Under the pieces are notes generated by a model, which had not been told where the DNA came from, did not search any database, and saw only the letters and a list, made by a program, of their open reading frames with translations. Below, in pieces: positions 27,794-37,150 of a stretch of DNA of 64,000 nt (the stretch's first letter is position 1; each line of letters starts with the position of its first letter). Both the position numbers and the translations under genes were made by a program. The stretch comes from Caldicellulosiruptor saccharolyticus DSM 8903 (GTDB lineage: Bacteria; Bacillota; Thermoanaerobacteria; Caldicellulosiruptorales; Caldicellulosiruptoraceae): positions 2,506,501 through 2,570,500 of the forward strand of contig NC_009437.1 in assembly GCF_000016545.1 (NCBI RefSeq). Direction: 5' to 3'.

Positions 27794-28426
27794 ATGAAGG
27801 TGGTTGCATTTAATGGAAGCCCAAGAAAGGAAGGAAATACATACCATGCTATAAAGATAGTGGCCGAGGAGCTGCAAAAAGAAGGAATTGAAGTTGAAAT
27901 AGTGCAAGTGGGAGACAAAGCAATCAGAGGATGTCTTGCATGCGGCACGTGTGCTAAAAATAGAAATGAAAGGTGTGTAATTGATGATGAAGTAAATGAA
28001 TGGATTCAAAAGATGAAAGAAACAAATGGAATAATATTAGCTTCACCGGTTCACTATGCTTCAATTTCTGCAACAATGAAAGCATTTTTAGACAGAGCCT
28101 TTTATGTTGCCGGAGTAAATGGAAGTCTATTTAGACATAAGGTAGGGGCAGCACTTGTTGCTGTAAGACGTTCAGGTGGCATTACAGCATTTAACCAGCT
28201 CATGCAATATTTGAATTATGCTGAGATGTTAATTGCAACCTCTAACTATTGGAATGTTATTCATGGAAGGCTGCCTGGCGAAGTTCTGCAGGATGAGGAA
28301 GGAGTTCAGATAATGAGAGTACTTGGAAAGAACATGGCTTGGCTTTTGAAACTTGTTGAAAATGGAAAAGGCAATTTAAAAGAACCTGAAAAAGAACCAA
28401 AGATATTTACCAACTTTGTTAGATAA
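27794..28426 (+). CDS. NADPH-dependent FMN reductase / iron-sulfur flavoprotein family
   Basis: 210 residues of flavodoxin fold. 'VVAFNGSPRKEGNTYHAIKIV' is the FMN phosphate-binding loop. 'CLACGTCAKNRNERC' resembles the cysteine cluster of iron-sulfur flavoproteins, and 'ASPVHYASISATMKAFLDRAF' is the conserved flavin-binding segment. The ATG at 27794 follows GAGGTG by 7 nt; a TTG just before it is less likely. It is monocistronic. Physiological substrate unknown. Confidence 0.88.
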   Translation: MKVVAFNGSPRKEGNTYHAIKIVAEELQKEGIEVEIVQVGDKAIRGCLACGTCAKNRNERCVIDDEVNEWIQKMKETNGIILASPVHYASISATMKAFLDRAFYVAGVNGSLFRHKVGAALVAVRRSGGITAFNQLMQYLNYAEMLIATSNYWNVIHGRLPGEVLQDEEGVQIMRVLGKNMAWLLKLVENGKGNLKEPEKEPKIFTNFVR

Positions 28427-28928
28427 ACCAAAAACTCACGAAGCTCAAAAAAATGAAGTGATAATCCTGTATGCTAATATTTAAGGAATTTTTTGTTTTA
28501 TTTTCCTTATACGGTTCAGTTTTAGTTGATCAGAATTTGGTGTTAGACAAGCATTTAATATTAGTTTACTACAATTTGGTTTTTCTTAGTACAGCTCAGG
28601 TGTTTCTTAATCTTTACATGAATAAGAATTATTTTCAAGAATTGTTTTTTTGCCTTAAACTTTAAAAGTGTATATCAGCTCAAAATAGTTAGAATATTCT
28701 ATAAAAGATATGTAAAAGCAGTGACTATTGGTGCTGATTATTATCTTTACAATAAAATCAACATCGCGGTAATAAGTAAATACAAACATGGACAGAAACC
28801 GTTCAAACGTTTGACATGGTGATGTATCATACACTGCGAGAGATTGAAATGTTCCAACCCCCCTACACCTGGGTTTTCTTTTTTAAATTTTCTTATAAAT
28901 TTTAGCCCATTAAATGGAGACTAAGTAA
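28427..28928. other. Intergenic region without a recognisable gene
   Basis: About 500 bp between two convergent genes. A 64-codon hydrophobic frame at 28471-28665 lacks a ribosome binding site and family similarity, and I do not believe it. AACCC...GGGTTTTCTTTTTT around 28856-28885 could be a weak plus-strand terminator. Nothing else is evident. Confidence 0.4.
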
Positions 28929-28968
28929 AAAAGAGGCTACCTTTCTTTTTGTGGGCAGCCTCTTTTTA
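28929..28968. terminator. Bidirectional terminator
   Basis: AAAAAGAGGCT (28929-28939) and AGCCTCTTTTT (28958-28968) form an 11-bp perfect stem with U-runs on both strands. It lies 5 bp beyond the stop of the M23 peptidase gene on the minus strand. Confidence 0.8.
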
Positions 28969-28973
28969 GTTTT

Positions 28974-30698
28974 TTATCTCAAATACCTAAGAGGATTTTG
29001 AGGAACACCATTTTTTCTCACCTCAAAGTGAAGGTGTGGACCTGTGCTGCGTCCAGTTGAACCACTCTTTGCAATCAGCTGACCTTTTACAACTTTTTGC
29101 CCTGGTGATACCAATATCCTGCTAAGATGCCCATAATAGGTCTGATACCCATTTTTGTGATTTATAATTACAAGTTTTCCATACCCACCTGACCAGCCTG
29201 TAAATTCTACAACTCCACCGTCTGCTGCATACACATTTGAACCCCATGGCATAGCTAAGTCGATCCCTTCGTGGAACTCTCTTCCTCTGTAACCAAACCT
29301 TGATGTCAAAGTCCCCCAAGCAGGTAATGAAAACCTTCCTGTTGCAACGTACGCAGGTGGCTTTTTAGTCCCAACAACAACTATTCTTTCAACAGGCTTT
29401 TGGATAAGCTGCTGTGAGATAATCTGTCTGTCATATTCAAGCCCATTCATATAGACAATCTTTGCACGAATCTTTGCTTTGCCATCTTTGCCTTCCTGCT
29501 TAACAATTGTCTGGGTAGTATAGTAATTGCCTGACTTTATCACCTTTACTTCCTTTGGAAGTACTTCTTCATACTCTACCTCTTTTTCCAGCATAACGTT
29601 TATGAGTGGGGTTGCTTTTGTAAGTTTTATCTTCTGCCCAGGTACAATTTTCTCTGAAAGTCCTGGGTTTGATGCAAATATATCATCCACTGCAAGATTA
29701 TATTTTCTTGACAGATCCCAAAGAGTATCTCCTTCCTTGACTGTATATTCTATTACCTGGTCTTTCCCAAACATAATCTTTGTTAAGGCAGTAGCTTCAT
29801 CAGCTACTTTAATAGCTGGTGAGACATAAACTGGTTTTATTTCTACCTTCTCTAAGAATTTTGCCTGTGATGCCTTGTCATTATAATAGACCTTTTTTAG
29901 CTTGTTAAGAATATTATTTGGAGTTTGTGGATTTTCAAATACAAAATATGGTTTTGAATTAACAAAAATAGCATACCTTTTTACAAGGACCTTCCCCTTT
30001 TCTATGATAGTATTTTTCAGCTCATCAACCCTTGTCTCACGATATTGACCAGGCTCAATGCTCTTTAGTTGAAGCTTACTTTGTAAAATGAAACTGTCTG
30101 TATTGTGTCTTTCCTCTACTTCTTTTTTAATCTGGGTAAGAAGGTTTTGTGCTTCAGTCTTGTCCTTCACATACCCTACAATCTGATTGTTCAAAACAAC
30201 TGCATACGCTTTTTTGTATGTAGAAGGCATTTTGTTGATTAAAAATAATATTACAATCATCAAAATCAAGGTTGAAAATATCTTTGCCTTCAGAACAATT
30301 TCGGTGTAATTTGGCGCCTTTTTGATATACTTTAGCCCCATTAAAATTCTATAAACCTCAGAAACTGCATCTTCAAAGATGTGTGAAAGTTTATTATGTA
30401 TCTCTTTTGAATATAGGGATTTAATTTTATCTAAACTTAAAAATCTATTTAATGAAGTTTTATTCCTCTCAACACTTCTATCCTTTTTGAATTTTTTCTT
30501 ATCAACCTTTTTGTTGCTCTCCAGCTTTAACTGTAAAAGTGCTTTGTCCTTACCCTCAGCCTTTGCTACTTTTTCACCAGTGTCTTTAATCTTTTCTTTT
30601 ATCTCAGCTTGAATATTTTTAGGAACAAACCTTGCTTTTTCTTTGTCTGACACGGCGGCTGTGGCAGCTGATTTACCTTTTTGCGTGTGCTTTGCCAC
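28974..30698 (-). CDS. Membrane-anchored LysM-G5-M23 cell-wall endopeptidase
   Basis: 574 residues. A basic, Lys-rich N-terminal tail of about 135 residues is followed by a single membrane segment (137-156, 'IFSTLILMIVILFLI'), then extracytoplasmic domains: a YabE-like region, LysM (317-361, 'YTVKEGDTLWDLSRKYNL'), G5 (about 368-443) and the M23 LytM peptidase (about 471-570). Zinc and catalytic residues are all present: His and Asp in 'FHEGIDLAMP', His in 'YYGHLS' and 'HLHFEV'. It should cleave peptidoglycan cross-bridges at the cell surface. The promoter is at 30788-30816. Confidence 0.92.
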   Translation of the reverse strand: MAKHTQKGKSAATAAVSDKEKARFVPKNIQAEIKEKIKDTGEKVAKAEGKDKALLQLKLESNKKVDKKKFKKDRSVERNKTSLNRFLSLDKIKSLYSKEIHNKLSHIFEDAVSEVYRILMGLKYIKKAPNYTEIVLKAKIFSTLILMIVILFLINKMPSTYKKAYAVVLNNQIVGYVKDKTEAQNLLTQIKKEVEERHNTDSFILQSKLQLKSIEPGQYRETRVDELKNTIIEKGKVLVKRYAIFVNSKPYFVFENPQTPNNILNKLKKVYYNDKASQAKFLEKVEIKPVYVSPAIKVADEATALTKIMFGKDQVIEYTVKEGDTLWDLSRKYNLAVDDIFASNPGLSEKIVPGQKIKLTKATPLINVMLEKEVEYEEVLPKEVKVIKSGNYYTTQTIVKQEGKDGKAKIRAKIVYMNGLEYDRQIISQQLIQKPVERIVVVGTKKPPAYVATGRFSLPAWGTLTSRFGYRGREFHEGIDLAMPWGSNVYAADGGVVEFTGWSGGYGKLVIINHKNGYQTYYGHLSRILVSPGQKVVKGQLIAKSGSTGRSTGPHLHFEVRKNGVPQNPLRYLR

Positions 30699-30787
30699 AA
30701 AAACACCCCCTTACAAAAACAAAAAGGGTATTAATGTTACCCTTATATAATTTATACTATGTTGAGTATGCAAAACACTATACTTTA

Positions 30788-30816
30788 ATTTTAATTTAGA
30801 TTGTTTGATGTGTCAA
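30788..30816 (-). promoter_or_regulatory. Sigma-A-type promoter of the M23 peptidase gene
   Basis: On the minus strand TTGACA (30811-30816), 17 bp, TAAAAT (30788-30793), with a predicted start about 80 nt before the ATG. A small GGGTA...TACCC inverted repeat follows in the leader near 30726-30742. Confidence 0.65.
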
Positions 30817-30868
30817 AGGTAAAAATTAAAAGAGATATACAAAATTGCTTTTCTCTCTTAACATTTCA

Positions 30869-32317
30869 CTAACCATTCTTAATTGTAACAGCCACAACTG
30901 AGTGAGGTAAAACACTTAAATCAAATGTAATTTCATTATTATTCACAATCCCCCATGAAACTTTCTCTTTCTTTAGTTCTGATGCTTTTATCAACTCCTC
31001 AATCTGTTCTCTATTGAGATACGCAGGACTGCCCATTTCAAGCCATACTCTTTTTGGATTGGCATTATATTCATCTATTCTCTCAACAAAAACTTCTCGG
31101 CAATTCTCAATACCTTTTAAAACAACTTTTATATTTTCGGTATCAATAGGAGACAGCGGAACATTATGGTTTGAGATCACAAGTATTATCTCTCTCTCAT
31201 TCTGGACAGCTATACAATCAATGGTTGGGCTTTTATCTTCAAACTCTATCTCAATCCTCTCACCGTTTAGTTTATCTAAAATTTGAAATGCTCTATAGGA
31301 TGGTTTTGGTATACCATGAATATTTAGAAGCCCGAATCCCCCATGAAAAGGTAAAGAACTCTGTCCACATTCTTCAAAGATATCTGTAAATGTCCAATAA
31401 GAATAACACCCAAGTGGTAAATCTATAATGTCAATTATTGTTTTTACAATAAAAGCAGCATCGTAAGGTATGTCGTGATATGGGTCTCGAGGACTTGGAG
31501 AGTTATTCCATTCAGTGTAGTAAACAGGCAATGGATATGCTTCCTCTAAAGCCTTTTTTACCCTCTCTGCTAATTCACCTCTCTTTGCTTTTGCCATAGC
31601 CTCTTCCATATTTGAGCTTGTACTGAATGCTAAATCTGTTGGATATTGATGCGTTGAAATAAAATCTATTGGAACACCATTTTTTGTACAAAAATCTTTT
31701 AGTTCAGGTATCCATGCATCGATTGCAGTAGCTGGTCCACCTACCCTTAGTTCAGAGTCCACTTTCTTTATTGCAAAAGCAGCATATTTGTAAAGCTTAA
31801 AATATTCTTCCATTGTTCCTGCCCAGAAGAAATCCTTTAGATTTGGTTCGTTCCATACCTCAAAAAACCATTCTCTTACTTCATTTTTCCCATATCTGCT
31901 AATAAGATGCCTTGCTAACTCCTCAATCAGCTGACCCCATTCTTCATAAGATTTCGGCGGTGTTATATTTCCTTTGTAATGGAAAACTGTCTTTGTACCT
32001 GACGCTAACGCTTCTGGCATAAAGCTCAGTTCAATAAATGGTTTCATACCTATCTCCAAAAGAAAATCAATTATAGAATCTATGTTGAAGAATGAGAATG
32101 AAAGTAGCCCATCATCATTTCTAAAACAAACACTCATATCATCATTCAACCAACCATGAAATCGAATATACTCAAAACCAAGTTCGTCACGACATTTTTT
32201 TAATTGCTTTCGCCAGTCTTCTCTTAACGCAGTTGTAGCATGACAGCTTCCAACACATTTTGCCCAAAATTTGTTTATTTTCCCAAGTCTCTTTCCATAA
32301 TTAATAGTTATTTTCAT
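30869..32317 (-). CDS. GH39 beta-xylosidase
   Basis: About 482 residues. The (beta/alpha)8 barrel carries the acid/base Glu in 'FEVWNEPNLKDFFW' (about residue 157 from the chosen start) and the nucleophile Glu in 'VYYTEWNNSPSP' (about 269). The C-terminal beta domain is typical of GH39. There is no signal peptide, so it acts in the cytoplasm on imported xylo-oligosaccharides. The start is the ATG at 32317: the upstream frame back to 32335 consists of the GAGAGGAGG binding site itself. It is the last gene of the xylan cluster; only a weak terminator-like repeat (AAGAGA...TCTCTT) follows near 30823-30861. Confidence 0.93.
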   Translation of the reverse strand: MKITINYGKRLGKINKFWAKCVGSCHATTALREDWRKQLKKCRDELGFEYIRFHGWLNDDMSVCFRNDDGLLSFSFFNIDSIIDFLLEIGMKPFIELSFMPEALASGTKTVFHYKGNITPPKSYEEWGQLIEELARHLISRYGKNEVREWFFEVWNEPNLKDFFWAGTMEEYFKLYKYAAFAIKKVDSELRVGGPATAIDAWIPELKDFCTKNGVPIDFISTHQYPTDLAFSTSSNMEEAMAKAKRGELAERVKKALEEAYPLPVYYTEWNNSPSPRDPYHDIPYDAAFIVKTIIDIIDLPLGCYSYWTFTDIFEECGQSSLPFHGGFGLLNIHGIPKPSYRAFQILDKLNGERIEIEFEDKSPTIDCIAVQNEREIILVISNHNVPLSPIDTENIKVVLKGIENCREVFVERIDEYNANPKRVWLEMGSPAYLNREQIEELIKASELKKEKVSWGIVNNNEITFDLSVLPHSVVAVTIKNG

Positions 32318-32350
32318 TATTTTCCTCCTCTCCATAAGTGTTGTTCATTC

Positions 32351-33638
32351 TTATTTGCTTAATAAAGATGCTTTCCAGTCTAAACCTGCTTGGAGAAATG
32401 AATAAAAACATGGTTTAGGATTGCAATTTTTATCCCAAAGATACATGCACTGCTTAAAATTTTTATATAGTGGATAATCGTCACAGATACCAAAAACAGT
32501 AACACAAGTTATGTTGCAAGGCCCACCATTATCAGTATCTTCCTTCAATAATAACTTCATCATTTCGTAATACCTATCTGCTTGTTTTTTGAGATTTTCA
32601 GGAGTACGATTGCTCTCATCTCCCTTTATTTCAAAATTTAACTCAGTAATATGAATTTGTAAGCCAAGTTTTGCAAATGTTTCTAATGTCGTTTTGAATG
32701 AATCTATATCATCAGAATCTAATTCAGGATAATTCAAGCCTACTGTAGGTTGAAGACCCAACCCGTCAATCAATCCTTTTTCTTTAAGTTTCTGAGCAAG
32801 ATTATAAATTGCTTCTCTCTTTGCAGGGAGAAAAACATTGTAATCATTGTAAAACAGGGCAACATCTTTTTTGGCATATTTTCTTGCATAATAAAATGCC
32901 TTTTCCACATACTTTTCTTTCATAATGGTATACCAATTATTATTGATTTCTCTCCATGAACCATCATCAAGTATAGCTTCGTTAACAACATCCCAGCAAT
33001 AGACTACACCGGGATAATTTTTTTGACAAAATTCAATTACCTGTTTGATATAACTTTCCAACCGGCGTTCCATAGTAGCAGCATCTACAAGTGGTTTCGA
33101 TACATCATAGTCTTTGTGGAAAAACCATTCTGGTGTCTGATTATGCCATACTAACACATGTCCTCTCATTTTTATGCCATTTTCCTTACAAAATTGTAAA
33201 GCAGGAATGCAGCTGTCAAATTTACACACTGGCATTCCATTTTTACTTGCTTTTGTAGCTTCATAATCTAAAAGGTATTGTTGTTTCATCAAATTAGATA
33301 GGGTTGTACTGTTAAAGTTTTTTTCAAAATTGCAGCCATACCAGGATGATTGATAGCAGCAGTTTCAACAGAATAGCCATTAATTGCTGCTCCAACCAGG
33401 AAATAATCTTTATATACATCTTTTAAAGGATTATCTTCAACTTCATCCTCTTTCATTGTTGCTGGTTGCCCCCTTGAATTTGTTTTGTCCTCACTCTCAC
33501 CTATTTTTCCCAAGATTTCCTCAACAGTTTTCTTCTGCTCTATAGCAGACTGAATAGTACACGATGTAAAAAAGAAAACCATTGCAATGCATGTAATTAC
33601 AATTAACAAGAAATTTGTCCACTTTTTTTATTTTTCAT
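32351..33638 (-). pseudogene. GH10 xylanase lipoprotein, interrupted by two A7-tract frameshifts
   Basis: Three frame segments join into one GH10 protein: an ATG at 33638 (MKNKK...), then from about 33620 the lipoprotein-like signal '...VFFFTSC' and 'YKDYFLVGAAINGYS', and from about 33318 to 32351 the catalytic barrel with acid/base Glu in 'WDVVNEAI' and nucleophile Glu in 'IHITELNFE'. Both joins are runs of seven A (plus-strand T runs 33623-33629 and 33318-33324), and one extra A at each would restore a single frame. The usual GH10 'LQ-x-H' motif reads 'GLGLQPTVGL', so a -1 subsite His is missing. It could be a decayed or slippage-expressed gene, or a homopolymer sequencing error. Confidence 0.8.
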
Positions 33639-33722
33639 CCTCTTCCTTAATAAAATAGTGTTAAAAAAACCTATTCACCCCACAAATCTATTTGTAAAAC
33701 TTAAAACAGGGTACGTGAAGAC

Positions 33723-34523
33723 TTAATCAGAAACCTTACTCATCCACTCAAAAGCATTTGCAATATATTTGTTCCAAAAATCCCAGTCATGTCCACCTTC
33801 GTCTTCCTCATAAACCACGTCTATACCTTCATTTTTCAAAAAATTAAATAAATCTCTGTTTTCTTGAACTAAAAAGTCATCTCTGCCGCATGCCATGTAT
33901 ATTTTTGGAATACTACCTTTTTCTTGTTTTAGCTTAGTAACTAAGGCATTTATGTCTTTATCGCTACCTATTAAAGAGTTTAGGTCTCCAAACACTCGTC
34001 TATAATAGTTATAACTTGCATAAGCATTCCTATAATCCTTAGGAATACCTGCAATCTTATGAATTATTAGTGCTGATGATAAAGCTATTATACCTACAAA
34101 ATTCTTGTTATATTTAAGCCCATTTCTAAGAGCACCGTAACCTCCCATTGATAAACCGCCAATAAAAGTTTTTTCCCTTTTTTGAGGAATAGGAAAAACG
34201 CTTCTTGTAAATTCTATAATTTCATTTCCCACAAATTCACCAAAATATTCTTCCTTTTCTTCATCATCTAAATAAAAACTATTTTCACCTGATGGCAGAA
34301 ACACAGCAACATTATATCGCATTGATAATTCAACAATTCGGGCTCCACACAACCAATCCATGTAGTTACCAGCATAACCATGCAAAAGATATAAGGTTTT
34401 CAAATTTTCACTATCAACATCTTTCTGGAATTTCTTATCTGGTTTATCTACGGGTAAAATGGCCAAAATTGTTGTGTTCTTTTTCAACATCTTTGAATAA
34501 AAGTTGATTTGCATGATAGCCAT
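33723..34523 (-). CDS. CE1-like alpha/beta-hydrolase esterase (acetyl/feruloyl type)
   Basis: 266 residues with the alpha/beta-hydrolase fold of the esterase-D/CE1 family: oxyanion region 'LYLLHGYAGNYMDW', nucleophile Ser in 'FIGGLSMGGYGAL', Asp in 'CGRDDFL' and His in 'EGGHDWDFW'. There is no signal peptide, so it is probably cytoplasmic and removes acetyl or feruloyl side groups from imported oligosaccharides. The ATG at 34523 has GAAAGGGG about 10 nt upstream. It sits between two GH10 genes of the cluster. Substrate is inferred from context. Confidence 0.85.
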   Translation of the reverse strand: MAIMQINFYSKMLKKNTTILAILPVDKPDKKFQKDVDSENLKTLYLLHGYAGNYMDWLCGARIVELSMRYNVAVFLPSGENSFYLDDEEKEEYFGEFVGNEIIEFTRSVFPIPQKREKTFIGGLSMGGYGALRNGLKYNKNFVGIIALSSALIIHKIAGIPKDYRNAYASYNYYRRVFGDLNSLIGSDKDINALVTKLKQEKGSIPKIYMACGRDDFLVQENRDLFNFLKNEGIDVVYEEDEGGHDWDFWNKYIANAFEWMSKVSD

Positions 34524-34556
34524 ATTAAAAGAACCCCTTTCTTCGTTAAAAAATCT

Positions 34557-35570
34557 TTAAAATCTTAATATCCTGTACAAGGCTTCTTTTGGTTTTCCAT
34601 TTACGTCGAATAAGAGAGGCCAATCTTTTCGACCCTTTACAGGGAAGTTATCTTTCCATGTGTGTCTGTCGCTAATACCCCATAATGTAACAGAAGTTAT
34701 TACATCTTTATATTCTCGAAAAACTGCAAATACATCTTCATATACTTTTGCTTGTAGTTCAAGCATTTCCGGGGTTGGTTCAAACAAGTCAGTCCTCTTA
34801 TCTTCAAACTCAAATACTGAAATGTCAAGTTCTGTAATATGAATTTCTAAACCTAAGGAAGCATATACTTCTATAGCCTTTTTTAAATTACTAACAAGAT
34901 TTTTATCCCATATATTCCAGTGTGCTTGTATACCAATTCCATCTATTGGAGTACCTCTTTCTAAAAGCTCTTTTAGAACTTTGTAGGTTTTTTCTAATTT
35001 ATAAGGCATTTCATTGTTATAATCGTTATAAAATAACTTTGCATCTCCTGCATATTCTCTTGCTATCTCAAAAGCAATTTTAATATAATCATCTCCAATA
35101 ATTTTTCTCCAGTTTGATTCTCGCAAAAGCTTTTCTGTTTTATCTTCTACTGCTTCGTTCACCACATCCCACGCATATACTACATCCTTGTATCTCTCAC
35201 ACAAAGTTTTTATATGCTCTCTTAACCTTTCAATAACTAACTCTTTTGAGGCTTCTTCCCCATTCTTATCTAAAAACACCCACCCCGGAGTTTGATTATG
35301 CCAAACAAATGTATGTCCTCTTAACTTCATGTCATTTTTAATTGCAAACTCTTTTATCCTGGCAACCTCTTCAAAATTATATCTCTGCTCTTCTGGATGA
35401 ATATTTTCAAACTTCATGGCATTTTCTGGTGTGAGGCTATTAAAATGCTTCAAAAGAATATCCCTATGAACTCCTTCTAAATCTTTCGCAGTTACTGCAG
35501 CACCTATTTTAAAGTAATCTTTGTATGTTTTTGCTAATGATAAGTTTAGCATCTCTAAATTTTCGCACAC
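34557..35570 (-). CDS. Cytoplasmic GH10 endo-xylanase
   Basis: About 337 residues of GH10 catalytic domain without signal peptide or binding module. It contains '[12 protein letters not shown]' (acid/base Glu), 'GIGIQAHWNIWD' and 'LEIHITELDISVFEF' (nucleophile Glu). The preferred start is the GTG at 35570, 7 nt behind GAGGTG. The frame continues to an ATG at 35606, and an internal ATG at 35552 gives MLNLSLAKTYKDYF. It would shorten imported xylo-oligosaccharides. Confidence 0.9.
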   Translation of the reverse strand: MCENLEMLNLSLAKTYKDYFKIGAAVTAKDLEGVHRDILLKHFNSLTPENAMKFENIHPEEQRYNFEEVARIKEFAIKNDMKLRGHTFVWHNQTPGWVFLDKNGEEASKELVIERLREHIKTLCERYKDVVYAWDVVNEAVEDKTEKLLRESNWRKIIGDDYIKIAFEIAREYAGDAKLFYNDYNNEMPYKLEKTYKVLKELLERGTPIDGIGIQAHWNIWDKNLVSNLKKAIEVYASLGLEIHITELDISVFEFEDKRTDLFEPTPEMLELQAKVYEDVFAVFREYKDVITSVTLWGISDRHTWKDNFPVKGRKDWPLLFDVNGKPKEALYRILRF

Positions 35571-35606
35571 AATTAAACACCTCATTCCTTTTATTTTATA
35601 AAGCAA

Positions 35607-37127
35607 CTAATAACCTGGTATTTTACTATCGTCAAGTCCTATATAAGTATCTGACTCATCTACAACCTTGCTTACCTCAAAAAGCACCACAGCATTTTTA
35701 CTTAACGTAAATTCAAGGGTAATATAACCATTTTCTGCCATCATTCTAAATGTACTTATTTTAGGCTTTGCTACCTCTCTTAATGTTTCTATTTGTTCTT
35801 TGGTGGGATACCTGGGTCTACCCATTTGGATCCAAGTACGCCATGGATTCCCGTTTTCTTCGTCAATTAGTTTTTGCTTTATAAATACATCATTATAATC
35901 TACAGGTATTTCTATCTTATATTTTCTATCAGTTGCTTCCTCTTTTTTCATAACTTCATTCCATGCAACTATGGCAATTGTACCATTTTCTCTCTCCGTT
36001 ATTAATATATGTTCATCTCTATAGAGTATCTTGTTTCCCATAGCATTAAAGAAGGTAAACATATGAAAAACTGGTTTTGGAATATTATTAAATGCAACAA
36101 GGCCAAAACCGCCATGAAAGATTGCCCTTGGAACATCTGCTTCCTCGAACACATCGCTAAATGTCCAATACGAAAAAGAATCCACGTAATCACCCGCTTC
36201 ACTCAGCACTCTTGCCAAATACGCAGCATTAAATGGTGTATCATGTATCGGACACAGCGGATGGTACGAACTGTTGAATTCGGTTATGTGTATTGGAAGG
36301 TCGGGAAACGGCGAATTCCTTACCTTTTCTCTGACACTTTTAAACTCGTTTAGCATATATTCAATCGGATGCACATCCTGATATACAAAATGTGGTGTGT
36401 ATTGAGGAGGCTTACCTGTGTACGCATGTCGTGTTAAAAAATCTACCGGCACTTTATTCTTGTAGCAAAAGTGCAAAAAATCATCAATCCAATAATCGGA
36501 ACCGCCACAGATTGCCGGTCCACCCACTTTTATATTCTCATTTACTTCTTTTATGGCTTTTGCTGTAACTTCATATAATTTGAAGTATTCTGCCTGGTTT
36601 GCATCTTTCCAGAATACATTCAAATTAGGTTCGTTCCAGATTTCAAATGGCCACTGAACAACCTCTTTTTCGCCATATCTGTCTATAAAATGCTTTACAA
36701 CACTTTTGATTAGCCTTTCCCACTTACCATAGTCCTTAGGAGGAGTGACATTACCCCTCCAGTAAAATACTGTCTGAGTACCAGATGCAAGTTTTGAGGG
36801 CATGAACCCAATTTCAACAAACGGTCGTATGCCAAGTTCTAAAAATGAGTCATATATTCTGTCAATATACGTAAAATTGTAAAATGAAACTTCATTGCCA
36901 TCAATTATATCTTCACGGTAAATACCTACATCATCATGCAGCAGCCCATGAGCTCTTATATATTTAAAATCTATGTGTTTTTTTACATATAAAAGAGCAT
37001 CTATATACTCCTTTTGCAATGCAAGTCCTATTCGACCACTACCGACACAAAACTTCCATTTATCTGGAAATATGCCTATTTGCTTGCCTTTCTCAATCTT
37101 TATATTCGTCACTATACCTTCCCCCAT
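35607..37127 (-). CDS. GH39 beta-xylosidase
   Basis: 506 residues. Acid/base Glu in '[14 protein letters not shown]' (166), nucleophile Glu in '[13 protein letters not shown]' (283). There is no signal peptide. It is diverged from the other GH39 (30869-32317), so this is not a recent duplication. The ATG at 37127 or the GTG at 37112, behind GGGGGAAGG, could be the start. It stops one base before the upstream-most frame of the GH10 gene. Confidence 0.92.
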   Translation of the reverse strand: MGEGIVTNIKIEKGKQIGIFPDKWKFCVGSGRIGLALQKEYIDALLYVKKHIDFKYIRAHGLLHDDVGIYREDIIDGNEVSFYNFTYIDRIYDSFLELGIRPFVEIGFMPSKLASGTQTVFYWRGNVTPPKDYGKWERLIKSVVKHFIDRYGEKEVVQWPFEIWNEPNLNVFWKDANQAEYFKLYEVTAKAIKEVNENIKVGGPAICGGSDYWIDDFLHFCYKNKVPVDFLTRHAYTGKPPQYTPHFVYQDVHPIEYMLNEFKSVREKVRNSPFPDLPIHITEFNSSYHPLCPIHDTPFNAAYLARVLSEAGDYVDSFSYWTFSDVFEEADVPRAIFHGGFGLVAFNNIPKPVFHMFTFFNAMGNKILYRDEHILITERENGTIAIVAWNEVMKKEEATDRKYKIEIPVDYNDVFIKQKLIDEENGNPWRTWIQMGRPRYPTKEQIETLREVAKPKISTFRMMAENGYITLEFTLSKNAVVLFEVSKVVDESDTYIGLDDSKIPGY

Positions 37128-37150
37128 TGAATCATACTCTGATCTTTGAA

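Noticed and set aside
28471-28665. 64-residue hydrophobic plus-strand frame
   Set aside because: No ribosome binding site, no recognisable domain and AT-driven composition.
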